DNA from: Deltaproteobacteria bacterium
GTDB taxonomy: Bacteria > Desulfobacterota > DSM-4660 > Desulfatiglandales > HGW-15
Assembly (NCBI GenBank): GCA_016926135.1
Contig: JAFGPH010000367.1
Coordinates: forward strand, 1-7,452
Direction: 5' to 3'
DNA length: 7,452 nucleotides
Shown piece by piece: positions 1 through 5,894 of the stretch (position 1 is its first letter; each line of letters starts with the position of its first letter). A model generated the notes under the pieces. It saw only the letters and a list, made by a program, of their open reading frames with translations. It was not told the origin of the DNA and did no database searches. The position numbers and the translations under genes were made by a program.

Positions 1-873
1 GATGCGCCCGGCGCCATTGATCGGCCGGGTGTGGCAGGGGACGAGGTACTCGGGTTTGAGGTCCCGCATCTTGTCCAGGCTTTGGTACCAGTTCTTCAGG
101 GATCGGAACGATGTGCCGCGAAGGGTGTAGAGATTGGGGAAGGCCCAGTAGAAATTGTCCGCGGGGATCAGAACCTTCAGGTCCGGCAGCCAGACGACGA
201 TCTGGTCGTCGGTCTCGCCTGGGGCGTGGATCAGCTTGAACCTGACCCCGGCGACCTCGTCCTCCAGGGTGTCGGAGAACGTCCGGGTGGGGGCGACAAA
301 GCCGACACGGCTCTCCGGGTTCATGCCCACGAACGGGCCGATGCCCACGTTCTGCACCTGGCCGGGCGACAGAAAATTCCCGTACATACGCATGGAACGC
401 ATGCCGACGACCGGGCCGATCTCCGTCAGGAGCCGCTTGACGTGGCTCGCGGTGGTCTCATGGGCGTAAACGGCCGGTCGCCCGCCGACGGTGAAGGCCT
501 CGGCGCCCAGCACATGGTCCGGGTGGCTGTGGGTGTAAATGATCGCCTTGACGGGTTTGTCGGATATCTTGCGGAACTCGCCCAGGACCTCGGCGGCTTC
601 CTCCAGGGTGGTCATGGTGTCGACGATGATCAGGCCGTCGTTTCCTTCGATCATGATCGAGTTGGAGATCCCGTATCCGATGGCTGCGTAAACGCGGTCC
701 GTGACCTTCTCGACTCCTCGCTGGAAGAGCTTGCCGTGTTCCTGAAGACTCGCATCGGCGCCGACCGGGATGGGGGGCCGGGATTTGATCGGCCGGTTGG
801 TCAGGTACAGCCCCAAGGAACCCGCGACGGCCGCGAAAAGCACGACGGCGGCCAAGAGGGATTTCTTGCCCAT
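1..873 (-). CDS. Alkyl/aryl-sulfatase-like metallo-beta-lactamase-fold hydrolase, partial (C-terminus outside window)
   Basis: This is an open frame of 291 codons from ATG at 873 (minus strand) to the window edge. Residues 1-25 are a Lys-flanked hydrophobic stretch, so the protein is probably a signal-anchored or exported enzyme. The metallo-beta-lactamase metal motif THSHPDH is at residues 114-120 (H115, H117, D119, H120). A later acidic pair (E220, D239), the signature NLYTLRG at about 248-254 and a late His (CHTRP, H281) match the order of conserved elements in SdsA1/BDS1-type alkylsulfatases, which hydrolyse sulfate esters with a binuclear zinc site. A strong ribosome-binding site (GAGGAGGT, 7-nt gap) supports the start. 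The gene is divergent from the kinase/regulator pair, which suggests that pair may control it. The family's C-terminal dimerisation and SCP2-like domains cannot be checked here. Another MBL hydrolase with a different ester substrate remains possible. The fold is secure, the sulfatase call is likely and the substrate is unknown. Confidence 0.85.
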   Translation of the reverse strand, partial: MGKKSLLAAVVLFAAVAGSLGLYLTNRPIKSRPPIPVGADASLQEHGKLFQRGVEKVTDRVYAAIGYGISNSIMIEGNDGLIIVDTMTTLEEAAEVLGEFRKISDKPVKAIIYTHSHPDHVLGAEAFTVGGRPAVYAHETTASHVKRLLTEIGPVVGMRSMRMYGNFLSPGQVQNVGIGPFVGMNPESRVGFVAPTRTFSDTLEDEVAGVRFKLIHAPGETDDQIVVWLPDLKVLIPADNFYWAFPNLYTLRGTSFRSLKNWYQSLDKMRDLKPEYLVPCHTRPINGAGRI

Positions 874-901
874 GGATCAGACCTCCTCGGTGATGGAAGG
901 A

Positions 902-947
902 TACGGAGTATAGCAGAAAAAAGGGTGCGCTACCGCTACACTCCGTA
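902..947. promoter_or_regulatory. Imperfect inverted repeat, candidate operator between divergent genes
   Basis: The arms at 902-914 (TACGGAGTATAGC) and 935-947 (GCTACACTCCGTA) are reverse complements at 12 of 13 positions; the only mismatch is 910/939. They are separated by 20 bp. The site lies in the 130-bp gap between the sulfatase-like gene (minus) and the sensor kinase (plus). Its left arm overlaps the putative minus-strand -10 box and its right arm sits just upstream of the putative plus-strand extended -10. That placement suits a regulator acting on both genes, and the NarL-type regulator encoded next door is the obvious candidate. The symmetry is seen directly; the operator role is inferred. 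A hairpin in RNA is the alternative. Confidence 0.5.
907..912 (-). promoter_or_regulatory. Candidate -10 element for the sulfatase-like gene
   Basis: On the minus strand the hexamer TATACT matches the sigma70 -10 consensus at five of six positions. It would place transcription start near base 900, giving a leader of about 27 nt that contains the ribosome-binding site at 880-887. No recognisable -35 hexamer lies 16-18 bp upstream, which would fit a promoter that needs an activator. This rests on pattern only. Confidence 0.35.
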
Positions 948-950
948 ATG

Positions 951-959
951 TGGTATCAT
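951..959 (+). promoter_or_regulatory. Candidate extended -10 promoter for the two-component operon
   Basis: The sequence TGGTATCAT fits the extended -10 form TGnTATAAT with one mismatch. Transcription would start near 966, giving a leader of about 38 nt before the kinase start at 1004. No good -35 box is visible, which is tolerable for extended -10 promoters or for activator-dependent ones. An overlapping TAAAAT at 959-964 is an alternative. Confidence 0.35.
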
Positions 960-1003
960 AAAATATGGAACTGAAAGCCTTTGAAATGATCAGGGATTAG
1001 CCG

Positions 1004-2920
1004 ATGATCGGGAAGCCGACCCCAGGGGAATTGCAGCGACTCGTCGCCAGACTTGAGAAGGAATCTGCCGAGCGGGAGCGGCTTGAAACCGCATTGGCGG
1101 AGAGTGAGGAAAGGCGCCGGACCCTCGTGGAAGCCTCTTCCGACGCGATTCTGGAGCTTGACCCGGAAAGGAGAATCCTCTCCTGCAATCAGGCATTCCT
1201 GAGCCTCTTTGGCTATGAGAGGAGCGAAGTGGAGGGGCGGTCCGTCAGAATCATTTACGGGTCGGACGAGAGTTTCCGTGCGTTCGAGGACAAGATCCGT
1301 ACGCTCGCCACCACCGAGGGCACCTGCAAAACGGAACGGAGTTATGTGCACAAGGACGGCGCCTCCTTTCCCGCAGAGACGATTGCCGCAGCGCGGAAGA
1401 CTTCCGACGGCTCGGTCAGGGGTTATGTCGAAATCATCCGGGATATCACCAAAAGCCGATTGACCGAGGAAGCCCTGCGGGCCAGCGAAATGAATTACCG
1501 CCTGATCATCGAGAACGCCAATGAATCCATCATCGTGGCACAGGATGGGATGATCGCCTTCGCGAATCCGAATGCGCTGAAATCGACGCACTACACTGCG
1601 GAAGAACTGACCTCCAGGCCCTTCATCGATTTCATCCACCCGGATGATCGGAAGATGGTTTATGCGCGTTATCTCGAGAGGCTCAGCGGTAAGGCGAGTT
1701 CGGGTCCTTACGTATTCAGAATGCTGAACAGGAAAGGAGATTCCTTCTGGGTTGAAGTGAACGCGGTATTGAGCAGTTGGCAGGACAGGCCGGCTACCGT
1801 CAGTTTCCTGACCGACGTTACCGAGCGGATCCGCAGGGAAGAAGCGCTCAAAGCGAGCGAAGAGAGATACAGGGATCTCTATGACAATGCGCCCGTCGGC
1901 TATCACGAGATAGACACGGATGGAAGAATTACACGGGTCAACCGAACGGAACTGGACATGATGGGATACACGGCGCAAGAAGTGGTCGGCCGCTACATGT
2001 GGGAATTCGTCGCCGAGGAGGAAGCAGGCAGCCGTCTGAGGGCAAAACTTTCCGGCGAAGTTCCCGTCGGCATCCCCTTCGGACGCACCTTTCGAAAAAA
2101 GGACGGGACCCCTGTCCCTGTCTTGATCGAAGAGCGTCTTGTGAGGAGTCAGGAAGGGCAAATCGTCGGGATTCGCTCCACCATCCAGGACATCTCCGGC
2201 GTAAAGCAGGCGGAGGAGCGGATTCATGTCCTCAGCCAGGAACTCATGCAGGCCCACGAGAGAGAGCGACAGATCATATCCCTCGAGCTCCATGATCGTG
2301 TGGCCCAGGACCTTTCCATTGTCAAGATCGGGCTGGACACCCTCCTGTATTCATTGCCGGGGATCTCGGCCGAATTGAAGAAACAGGTCTCGGATCTTTC
2401 CGGGGTCATTCAGAAGACCATCTCCGCCGTGCGCGATCTGGCCTATGACCTGAGGCCGCCGAGCCTGGATCAACTGGGCCTGGTGCAATCCATGTATCAG
2501 TATTGCGAGGAGTTTTCCCAAAAGAGCGGCCTGGCCGTGGAATTTACCTGCGCGGGGATGGACGAGCTGAGCCTGGATTCCGATGCGGAGATCAACCTGT
2601 ACCGTCTTGTGCAGGAAGGTCTTATCAACGTGAGAAAGCATGCAGAGGCCTCTCACGTGTTTCTACGGCTCGTAGCCTCCCACCCCGACATCATCCTTCG
2701 TATCCTGGACGACGGAAAGGGGTTCGACGTGGAAGAGCGGCGGCGCTCCCTCACCCGTGAGAGACGCATGGGACTTCGCAGCATGGAAGAAAGGGTCAGG
2801 TGGCTCGGGGGTTCCATAGACGTCAAGTCCAGTCCCGGAAAGGGCACGCGAATCGCGATCCGGATCCCGCACAAGGAGAAAGAGGGTGCAAAGAAAGAAA
2901 ACTCTGCTGATCGTGGATGA
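1004..2920 (+). CDS. Cytoplasmic triple-PAS sensor histidine kinase, NarL/DegS type (HisKA_3 + HATPase)
   Basis: This 638-residue protein has no transmembrane segment, so it senses inside the cell. A short coiled-coil start (about 8-38) leads into three PAS domains at about 35-152, 160-276 and 283-402. These are joined by helical linkers of the form EEALRASE, EEALKASEERYR and KQAEERI. The dimerisation helix follows, with H-box LELHDRVAQDL and phospho-acceptor H430, as in HisKA_3 kinases that partner NarL-type regulators. The ATPase domain at about 535-625 has the N-box (N542 in NVRKHA), the G1 box DDGKG (569-573) and the G2 start GLRSM (590). All catalytic elements appear intact. The start is fixed by an in-frame TAG at 998; the upstream AGGGA is a modest ribosome-binding site. 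The 3' end overlaps the regulator gene by 35 bp. The ligand or redox cue is not deducible: I see no clear heme- or flavin-binding signature in the PAS domains. Confidence 0.93.
   Translation: MIGKPTPGELQRLVARLEKESAERERLETALAESEERRRTLVEASSDAILELDPERRILSCNQAFLSLFGYERSEVEGRSVRIIYGSDESFRAFEDKIRTLATTEGTCKTERSYVHKDGASFPAETIAAARKTSDGSVRGYVEIIRDITKSRLTEEALRASEMNYRLIIENANESIIVAQDGMIAFANPNALKSTHYTAEELTSRPFIDFIHPDDRKMVYARYLERLSGKASSGPYVFRMLNRKGDSFWVEVNAVLSSWQDRPATVSFLTDVTERIRREEALKASEERYRDLYDNAPVGYHEIDTDGRITRVNRTELDMMGYTAQEVVGRYMWEFVAEEEAGSRLRAKLSGEVPVGIPFGRTFRKKDGTPVPVLIEERLVRSQEGQIVGIRSTIQDISGVKQAEERIHVLSQELMQAHERERQIISLELHDRVAQDLSIVKIGLDTLLYSLPGISAELKKQVSDLSGVIQKTISAVRDLAYDLRPPSLDQLGLVQSMYQYCEEFSQKSGLAVEFTCAGMDELSLDSDAEINLYRLVQEGLINVRKHAEASHVFLRLVASHPDIILRILDDGKGFDVEERRRSLTRERRMGLRSMEERVRWLGGSIDVKSSPGKGTRIAIRIPHKEKEGAKKENSADRG
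2873..2878 (+). promoter_or_regulatory. Ribosome-binding site that fixes the GTG start of the response regulator
   Basis: The motif AAGGAG lies 7 nt before GTG at 2886, inside the last codons of the kinase gene. It supports a GTG start and a 35-bp overlap in a different frame, so translation of regulator and kinase is probably coupled. Confidence 0.7.
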
Positions 2921-3563
2921 TCACCCCCTGTTCAGGGAGGGCCTCAAGACCATCATAGGCCGTGAAGCAGGATTTGAGGTAGCGGCGGAGGCGGGAACCG
3001 CCCGGGAAGGACTTCGGCTGGCCAGGGATCTCAGGCCCGATCTAATGCTTGTCGACATATCCCTTCCCGATCAGAGCGGCATTGAACTGGTCAGAGAGAT
3101 ACGGCAACTCCTGCCCGGGACGCGGATCATGATCATCAGCATGCACTCCAAGATCGACTACATCGCCGAGGCCTTTCGCGCCGGCGCCGTCGGGTACATG
3201 ACCAAGGAGTCGGCCTCTGAAAGGCTTTTGCATGCGCTTCGGTGTGTTTCAGAAGGGGAGCATTTCCTGGACAGCTCCGTCTCCCAGCAGGTGGTCAAGA
3301 GACTGATGGAATTTCCTGAAAAGGACACGAAAATCACGGACGCCGCTTACGGGACCCTCACGCCACGGGAGCAGGAGGTGATGCGGCTGCTGGCAGAAGG
3401 TCTCTCTTCCAAGGAAGTTGCCGAAAGGCTTTTTATAAGCCCCAAAACCGTTGAAAACCACCGTTCCAGCATCATGAGCAAGCTCGGTCTCGGCAGTTCT
3501 CACGAATTGGTCCGCTATGCCGCAAAGCTAGGTCTCATCGACGTGGATCTCTGGAAAGAATAG
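2886..3563 (+). CDS. NarL/FixJ-family response regulator (receiver + LuxR-type HTH)
   Basis: This protein has 225 residues, the usual length for the family. The receiver domain occupies about 5-122, with acidic pocket D11/D12, phospho-acceptor D57 in LVDISLPD, switch residue S85 and the conserved K107 in MTKES. After a linker, the LuxR-type helix-turn-helix covers about 155-215: LTPREQEVMRLLAEG, then SSKEVAERLFIS and KTVENHRSSIMSKL, with the recognition helix in the last segment. It is the cognate partner of the overlapping upstream kinase; HisKA_3 kinases and NarL-type regulators typically pair. Its targets are unknown, but the inverted repeat at 902-947 in front of its own operon and of the divergent sulfatase-like gene is a plausible site. 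Nothing appears truncated or mutated in the key residues. Confidence 0.95.
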   Translation: MQRKKTLLIVDDHPLFREGLKTIIGREAGFEVAAEAGTAREGLRLARDLRPDLMLVDISLPDQSGIELVREIRQLLPGTRIMIISMHSKIDYIAEAFRAGAVGYMTKESASERLLHALRCVSEGEHFLDSSVSQQVVKRLMEFPEKDTKITDAAYGTLTPREQEVMRLLAEGLSSKEVAERLFISPKTVENHRSSIMSKLGLGSSHELVRYAAKLGLIDVDLWKE

Positions 3564-3597
3564 AATTTCCCCCCAAATGATCGGGATGGAACCTTAT

Positions 3598-3628
3598 CCT
3601 CATGGGTTTTTCTCCCAGAAAAATGAGG
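3598..3628 (+). repeat. Two-part hairpin downstream of the response regulator
   Basis: An outer stem CCTCA/TGAGG (3598-3602 with 3624-3628) encloses an inner 7-bp stem TTTTTCT/AGAAAAA (3607-3613 with 3617-3623) with a CCC loop and a 4-nt bulge on the 5' side. It follows the regulator stop by 34 bp and could slow or end transcription, but it lacks a following T-run, so it is not a textbook intrinsic terminator. It may be an RNA-stabilising hairpin or incidental. Confidence 0.3.
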
Positions 3629-3639
3629 TTATCCATCTA

Positions 3640-3669
3640 TGGACACGGCCGGGCGCGGGGAGGGATAAT
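3640..3669 (+). promoter_or_regulatory. Candidate sigma70 promoter for the small Cys-rich protein and downstream genes
   Basis: TGGACA at 3640-3645 and GATAAT at 3664-3669 each match the -35 and -10 consensus at five of six positions, with an 18-bp spacer. Start would fall near 3676, about 70 nt before the ATG at 3746. The position directly after the hairpin at 3598-3628 fits a new transcription unit separate from the two-component system. The rest of 3564-3745 holds no gene I would support. Confidence 0.4.
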
Positions 3670-3745
3670 ACCTCAAACCCGATTCCGCTATGCATGAAAA
3701 TTTTTGGGCGGTCCGGAGGAACTGTAATCCGTGAGGTAGCCTTTT

Positions 3746-3991
3746 ATGGACTCGAGAGACATGCGGGAAAGATCCCGACACCTCATGAACCCCAATGAAG
3801 GAGCCTCGGCGCTCCTAAGGAGGGGAAAAGCTTCCACCAGGAACTCAAGCTCCGTGGACATTACGGTTCTGATCCGGAGCATTCAGCGCGTGGAGGGGAA
3901 CATCGACTGTTTCCGAAGGGGACAGGAGGGCTGCAGTGAGATGGAGTGTTGCTGGCGGCCCTACTGCCAGGAAGATAAACCGGCTCATTGA
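3746..3991 (+). CDS. Small Cys-rich protein of unknown function
   Basis: This is an 81-residue ORF. An in-frame TAG at 3737 excludes any longer form, and GAGGT at 3733-3737 lies 8 nt before the ATG. Residues 1-40 are polar and look poorly ordered. The second half reads as a compact motif: RSIQRVEGN, then C55, C63, C68-C69 and C74 with W70 between (pattern C-x7-C-x4-CC-W-x3-C). Such spacing could hold a metal ion or form a small knuckle. No signal peptide is present, so disulfides are less likely than metal binding. I recall similar short C-terminal motifs in deltaproteobacterial hypothetical proteins, but cannot name a family with confidence. It sits 68 bp upstream of the universal stress gene and may share its transcript. 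A spurious ORF is the alternative; the in-place ribosome-binding site and Cys/Trp clustering argue for a real gene. Confidence 0.6.
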   Translation: MDSRDMRERSRHLMNPNEGASALLRRGKASTRNSSSVDITVLIRSIQRVEGNIDCFRRGQEGCSEMECCWRPYCQEDKPAH

Positions 3992-4059
3992 AAAAAAGGC
4001 CGGTCGTGGGAGAAATCCTCATCCTGCTCGATCCTTAAAAAACAAAGGAGAAAAGGGCA

Positions 4060-4521
4060 ATGTACAAGAGAATGATGGTTCCCTTGGATGGCTCAGAGCT
4101 TGCCGAGTGCGTTATCCCCCATGTGGAGGCTTTTTTGAAGGCTTTTTCCCTGAGTGATGTCATTTTGGCGTGTGTGGTGGAGCCGGTGATCTTTCCCCAT
4201 AGGGATGAATATTTCGACCCGCGAAAATTAGCGGAACAGGAAGCAGTCAGGAAATCCTCAGCGAAAGACTATCTCGAAAAGGTCATGAAAAGACTTCCAA
4301 ATGTGGGAACGGCGTTGCGCGCGGAGGTGCTTGCGGGGAGGGTAACGGAAAGTCTCATCGACTGCGCCGAGCAGAACCAGATCGATCTCATTGTCATAGC
4401 AACGCACGGACGTTCCGGGGTGACGCGGTGGGTGAGAGGAAGCGTCGCGGATAGGATCCTTCGTGCCGCCCATGTGCCTGTATTTATGATACGAGCCCCC
4501 GGGACAAAGGGTGGAATCTAA
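4060..4521 (+). CDS. Universal stress protein (UspA family, single domain)
   Basis: This 153-residue protein is a single Usp domain of normal length. The first strand MMVPLDGSE carries the conserved nucleotide-contacting D10. The C-terminal ATP-binding signature is ATHGRSGVTRWVRGS at 114-128, matching G-x2-G-x9-G-S except that the first Gly is Ala (A114), a common variant in this family. It is followed by the usual helix and strand (ADRILRAAHVPVFMIR). The protein probably binds ATP as a cytosolic dimer and acts in stress survival; its partner is unknown. The start is supported by AAAGGAG at 4044-4050 with a 9-nt gap. TCCTT at 4032-4036 could weakly pair with this ribosome-binding site. It lies 68 bp after the small Cys-rich gene, and a 15-bp palindrome follows 5 bp after the stop. 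Confidence 0.93.
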   Translation: MYKRMMVPLDGSELAECVIPHVEAFLKAFSLSDVILACVVEPVIFPHRDEYFDPRKLAEQEAVRKSSAKDYLEKVMKRLPNVGTALRAEVLAGRVTESLIDCAEQNQIDLIVIATHGRSGVTRWVRGSVADRILRAAHVPVFMIRAPGTKGGI

Positions 4522-4526
4522 CCCTG

Positions 4527-4541
4527 AACAAGCGGCTTGTT
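4527..4541. repeat. 15-bp perfect palindrome after the universal stress gene
   Basis: AACAAGC and GCTTGTT flank a single central G. As RNA it would form a 6-bp stem with a CGG loop followed by a short TTGG, so it is a weak terminator at best. As DNA it is a symmetric protein-binding type site. Its role is not known. Confidence 0.4.
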
Positions 4542-4578
4542 TGGAATTCAAACCCTGCCCGCCGAGAAGAGGCTCGAT

Positions 4579-4740
4579 ATGGAAGAAATAGCCGACCTGT
4601 CCCATCGCACTCGGGAAGAGCAAATTGACGAGCTTCTGGTCGCATGTCTTCACATCCTCTTTCCCGACTGTGAGGTGCAGATTCAACCGAAACGTGACGA
4701 AGCCCCGGAACACACAATGACCTGGAGGGGGCGTGAATAG
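4579..4740 (+). CDS. Small hypothetical protein, 53 residues
   Basis: The ORF starts at ATG 4579, preceded by AAGAGG at 4567-4572 with a 6-nt gap; a TTG start at 4537 would be longer but has no ribosome-binding site and overlaps the palindrome. The residues split into an acidic/basic helix-forming segment (about 1-18), a hydrophobic one with two Cys (LLVACLHILFPDC, about 19-31) and a charged tail. No known domain is recognised. The stop codon overlaps the GTG of the receiver remnant, an arrangement typical of coupled genes, so it may have been the partner of the now broken regulator. It is short enough that chance is a real alternative. Confidence 0.4.
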   Translation: MEEIADLSHRTREEQIDELLVACLHILFPDCEVQIQPKRDEAPEHTMTWRGRE

Positions 4741-4825
4741 CATTCTTGTTGCGGACGCCGACGAGTCGATCCGTATGCCTTATTCCCGAGGACTCATGGA
4801 GGATGGCTCTCAGGGAGGCTTCTGA
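4733..4825 (+). pseudogene. Remnant of a CheY-like response-regulator receiver gene (N-terminal 30 codons)
   Basis: From GTG 4733, preceded by GGAGG at 4724-4728, the frame reads SILVADADESIRMPYSRGLM and then a few residues to a TGA at 4823. The pattern (hydrophobic strand ILV, acidic residues at 8, 10 and 11, then ESIRM-Y and L-EDG) is the first strand and helix of a receiver domain of the type ILVVDDDESIRxLY...L.EEG. The expected remainder (phospho-acceptor Asp, Thr/Ser, Lys) is absent from all three forward frames down to the PilZ-like gene. The leftmost acidic pocket pair is also altered (DAD rather than DDD/DDE). A decayed or truncated gene fits best; a functional 30-residue peptide is unlikely. 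A chance resemblance cannot be fully excluded in so short a piece. Confidence 0.5.
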
Positions 4826-4933
4826 ATCCGGATCCGTTCTTAGGCATCAAATGGGGTGAGCTGAGGCGGCTGAGAAGGGCATGTGCGGGGGGGGTGCCGG
4901 AATCTGTTTTCACAAGGGCCGTGTGGGTAGGTC

Positions 4934-5317
4934 ATGGAAACGACATTCGAGCGACGCAGAGCGAAAAGACTTCGCCTATCGGCTTCAGCATTGGTTTCCT
5001 TGGTGTCTGAGGATCCAAAATACTGGCCGATTGTCGATATCGGGCGGTGGGGCCTGGCTTTTCGGCACATGTCCAATGGGAGACCCCTGGACGAATATTC
5101 GACAGAACTGATCATAGCAACAAAGGACCTCCTCATTTTCGAGGAAGGTATACCCTTCCGGGTAGTTTCCGTTTCCGAGCTATCGGAGGAATTTCCGTCA
5201 TCCAATGCGGGAGGATTTGTGTGGAAACGATACGGCGTCGAATTCGGAGAACTTAACGGCCGGCAGATATCTCAGCTGGAGCGCCTCATGCAAGAATACG
5301 CCGTGGGCGCCTTATAG
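4934..5317 (+). CDS. PilZ-domain-like protein, probable c-di-GMP effector with an altered second motif
   Basis: This 127-residue protein consists of a single PilZ-like domain. The N-terminus has the arginine motif RxxxR (R8 to R12 within ERRRAKR). The second PilZ motif, normally (D/N)xSxxG, is present as D35-x-G37-x-x-G40, so the Ser is replaced by Gly. The rest follows the pattern of short deltaproteobacterial PilZ proteins: LAFRHMSNG after the motif, an IPFRVVS strand, and the ending YGVEFGELNGRQISQLERLM. Family members bind cyclic di-GMP and pass the signal to motility, exopolysaccharide or other targets; with the Ser lost, binding is uncertain. An in-frame TAG at 4928 rules out a longer protein. 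The ribosome-binding site is poor (TAGGT very close to the ATG), so expression may be low or coupled to upstream translation. Bases 4826-4933 upstream contain no other gene I can support. Confidence 0.75.
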   Translation: METTFERRRAKRLRLSASALVSLVSEDPKYWPIVDIGRWGLAFRHMSNGRPLDEYSTELIIATKDLLIFEEGIPFRVVSVSELSEEFPSSNAGGFVWKRYGVEFGELNGRQISQLERLMQEYAVGAL

Positions 5318-5361
5318 AGCGGGATTTCATATCCCAAACCTTCAAAAAGGATAGACGCTCT
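5316..5361 (+). repeat. Nested inverted repeats after the PilZ-like gene (possible three-way RNA junction)
   Basis: An outer stem AGAGCG/CGCTCT (5316-5321 with 5356-5361) encloses two small hairpins: GGGAT/ATCCC (5321-5325 with 5331-5335, sharing one base with the outer arm) and CCTT/AAGG (5339-5342 with 5347-5350). TCTTT follows the outer arm. It begins in the stop codon of the PilZ-like gene and may end or stabilise that transcript. The rest of the gap to 5478 shows only short 5-bp repeats. Confidence 0.3.
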
Positions 5362-5478
5362 TCTTTGAGGAACCCTGATCAGACCTGAAAGCGCGGTCAT
5401 TCTGCAATGAAGTTTCCATGGATTTATGCCGGGCAAGGGCATTCCTGAGTCGCGGAATGAAACAAAGGGAGGGTGAAT

Positions 5479-5772
5479 ATGCCGATATTCATGATGTTCG
5501 GGAAGTATACCTCGGAGGCGTTGAAAGGGATTAGTCCTGCCAGAACCGATAAGGCAGTCGAACTGGTGGAAAAAAATGGCGGAAAAGTTGTGTCGATGTA
5601 CGCTGTCCTTGGTGATCATGATCTTGTTTTCACGTTGGATTTTCCTGATGCGGAAAAAGCTCTCATGACTTCTATTGCCCTCAACAAATTGACGGGAATC
5701 GCCTTTACAACATCGCCTGTGGTTGAGGTTGAGAAGTTCGATAAGTTGATGGCTGAGGCAAGAAATATCTAA
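5479..5772 (+). CDS. GYD-domain protein (small stand-alone alpha/beta domain)
   Basis: This 97-residue protein covers the full GYD domain (Pfam GYD family). The family outline is visible: an opening strand MPIFMMFGKYTSEALKGI, helix ARTDKAVELVEKNGG, strand KVVSMYAVLG, the naming motif here as GDHD (45-48, in place of G-x-Y-D), strand LVFTLDFPD, a helix and a closing strand with TTSPVVEVEKF. The biochemical role of the family is not established; the fold resembles dimeric alpha/beta-barrel proteins. I chose ATG 5479 because GGAGG at 5468-5472 sits 6 nt upstream, whereas the in-frame GTG at 5473 would touch it. It is 122 bp upstream of the cyclic-nucleotide-binding-like gene and on the same strand, so co-transcription is possible. 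Confidence 0.85.
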   Translation: MPIFMMFGKYTSEALKGISPARTDKAVELVEKNGGKVVSMYAVLGDHDLVFTLDFPDAEKALMTSIALNKLTGIAFTTSPVVEVEKFDKLMAEARNI

Positions 5773-5894
5773 ATCAAGGATTCTTCTCTCAGCAATCGTT
5801 TGTGCTCTTCTTCGTTTTCATGTGGCGGAGTTTCAATAAACGGGAACACCTTCCGTAACTGGATCGGGCGGTTCCGGAGAAAGGAGGGTTTGAC

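Noticed and set aside
31..948. 305-codon open frame on the plus strand
   Set aside because: It is a shadow of the sulfatase-like gene on the minus strand, which carries the metal motif and a proper ribosome-binding site.
956..2293. 445-codon open frame on the minus strand
   Set aside because: It lies entirely antisense to the kinase gene, whose domains and catalytic motifs are unmistakable. The translation has no recognisable domain, and long antisense frames are common in G+C-rich genes.
3577..3798. 73-codon frame between the response regulator and the Cys-rich gene
   Set aside because: It has no ribosome-binding site, covers the hairpin and the candidate promoter, overlaps the better supported Cys-rich gene, and has no recognisable sequence pattern.
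4032..4049. TCCTT/AAGGA stem that could hide the ribosome-binding site of the universal stress gene
   Set aside because: There are only five A-T-rich pairs with an 8-nt loop, too weak to claim as a thermosensor or switch.
4887..4894. Run of eight G as a possible phase-variable tract for the PilZ-like gene
   Set aside because: A TAG at 4928 in the frame of the PilZ-like gene blocks any upstream start from reading into it, so slippage would not switch that gene. It remains a possible sequencing-error site.
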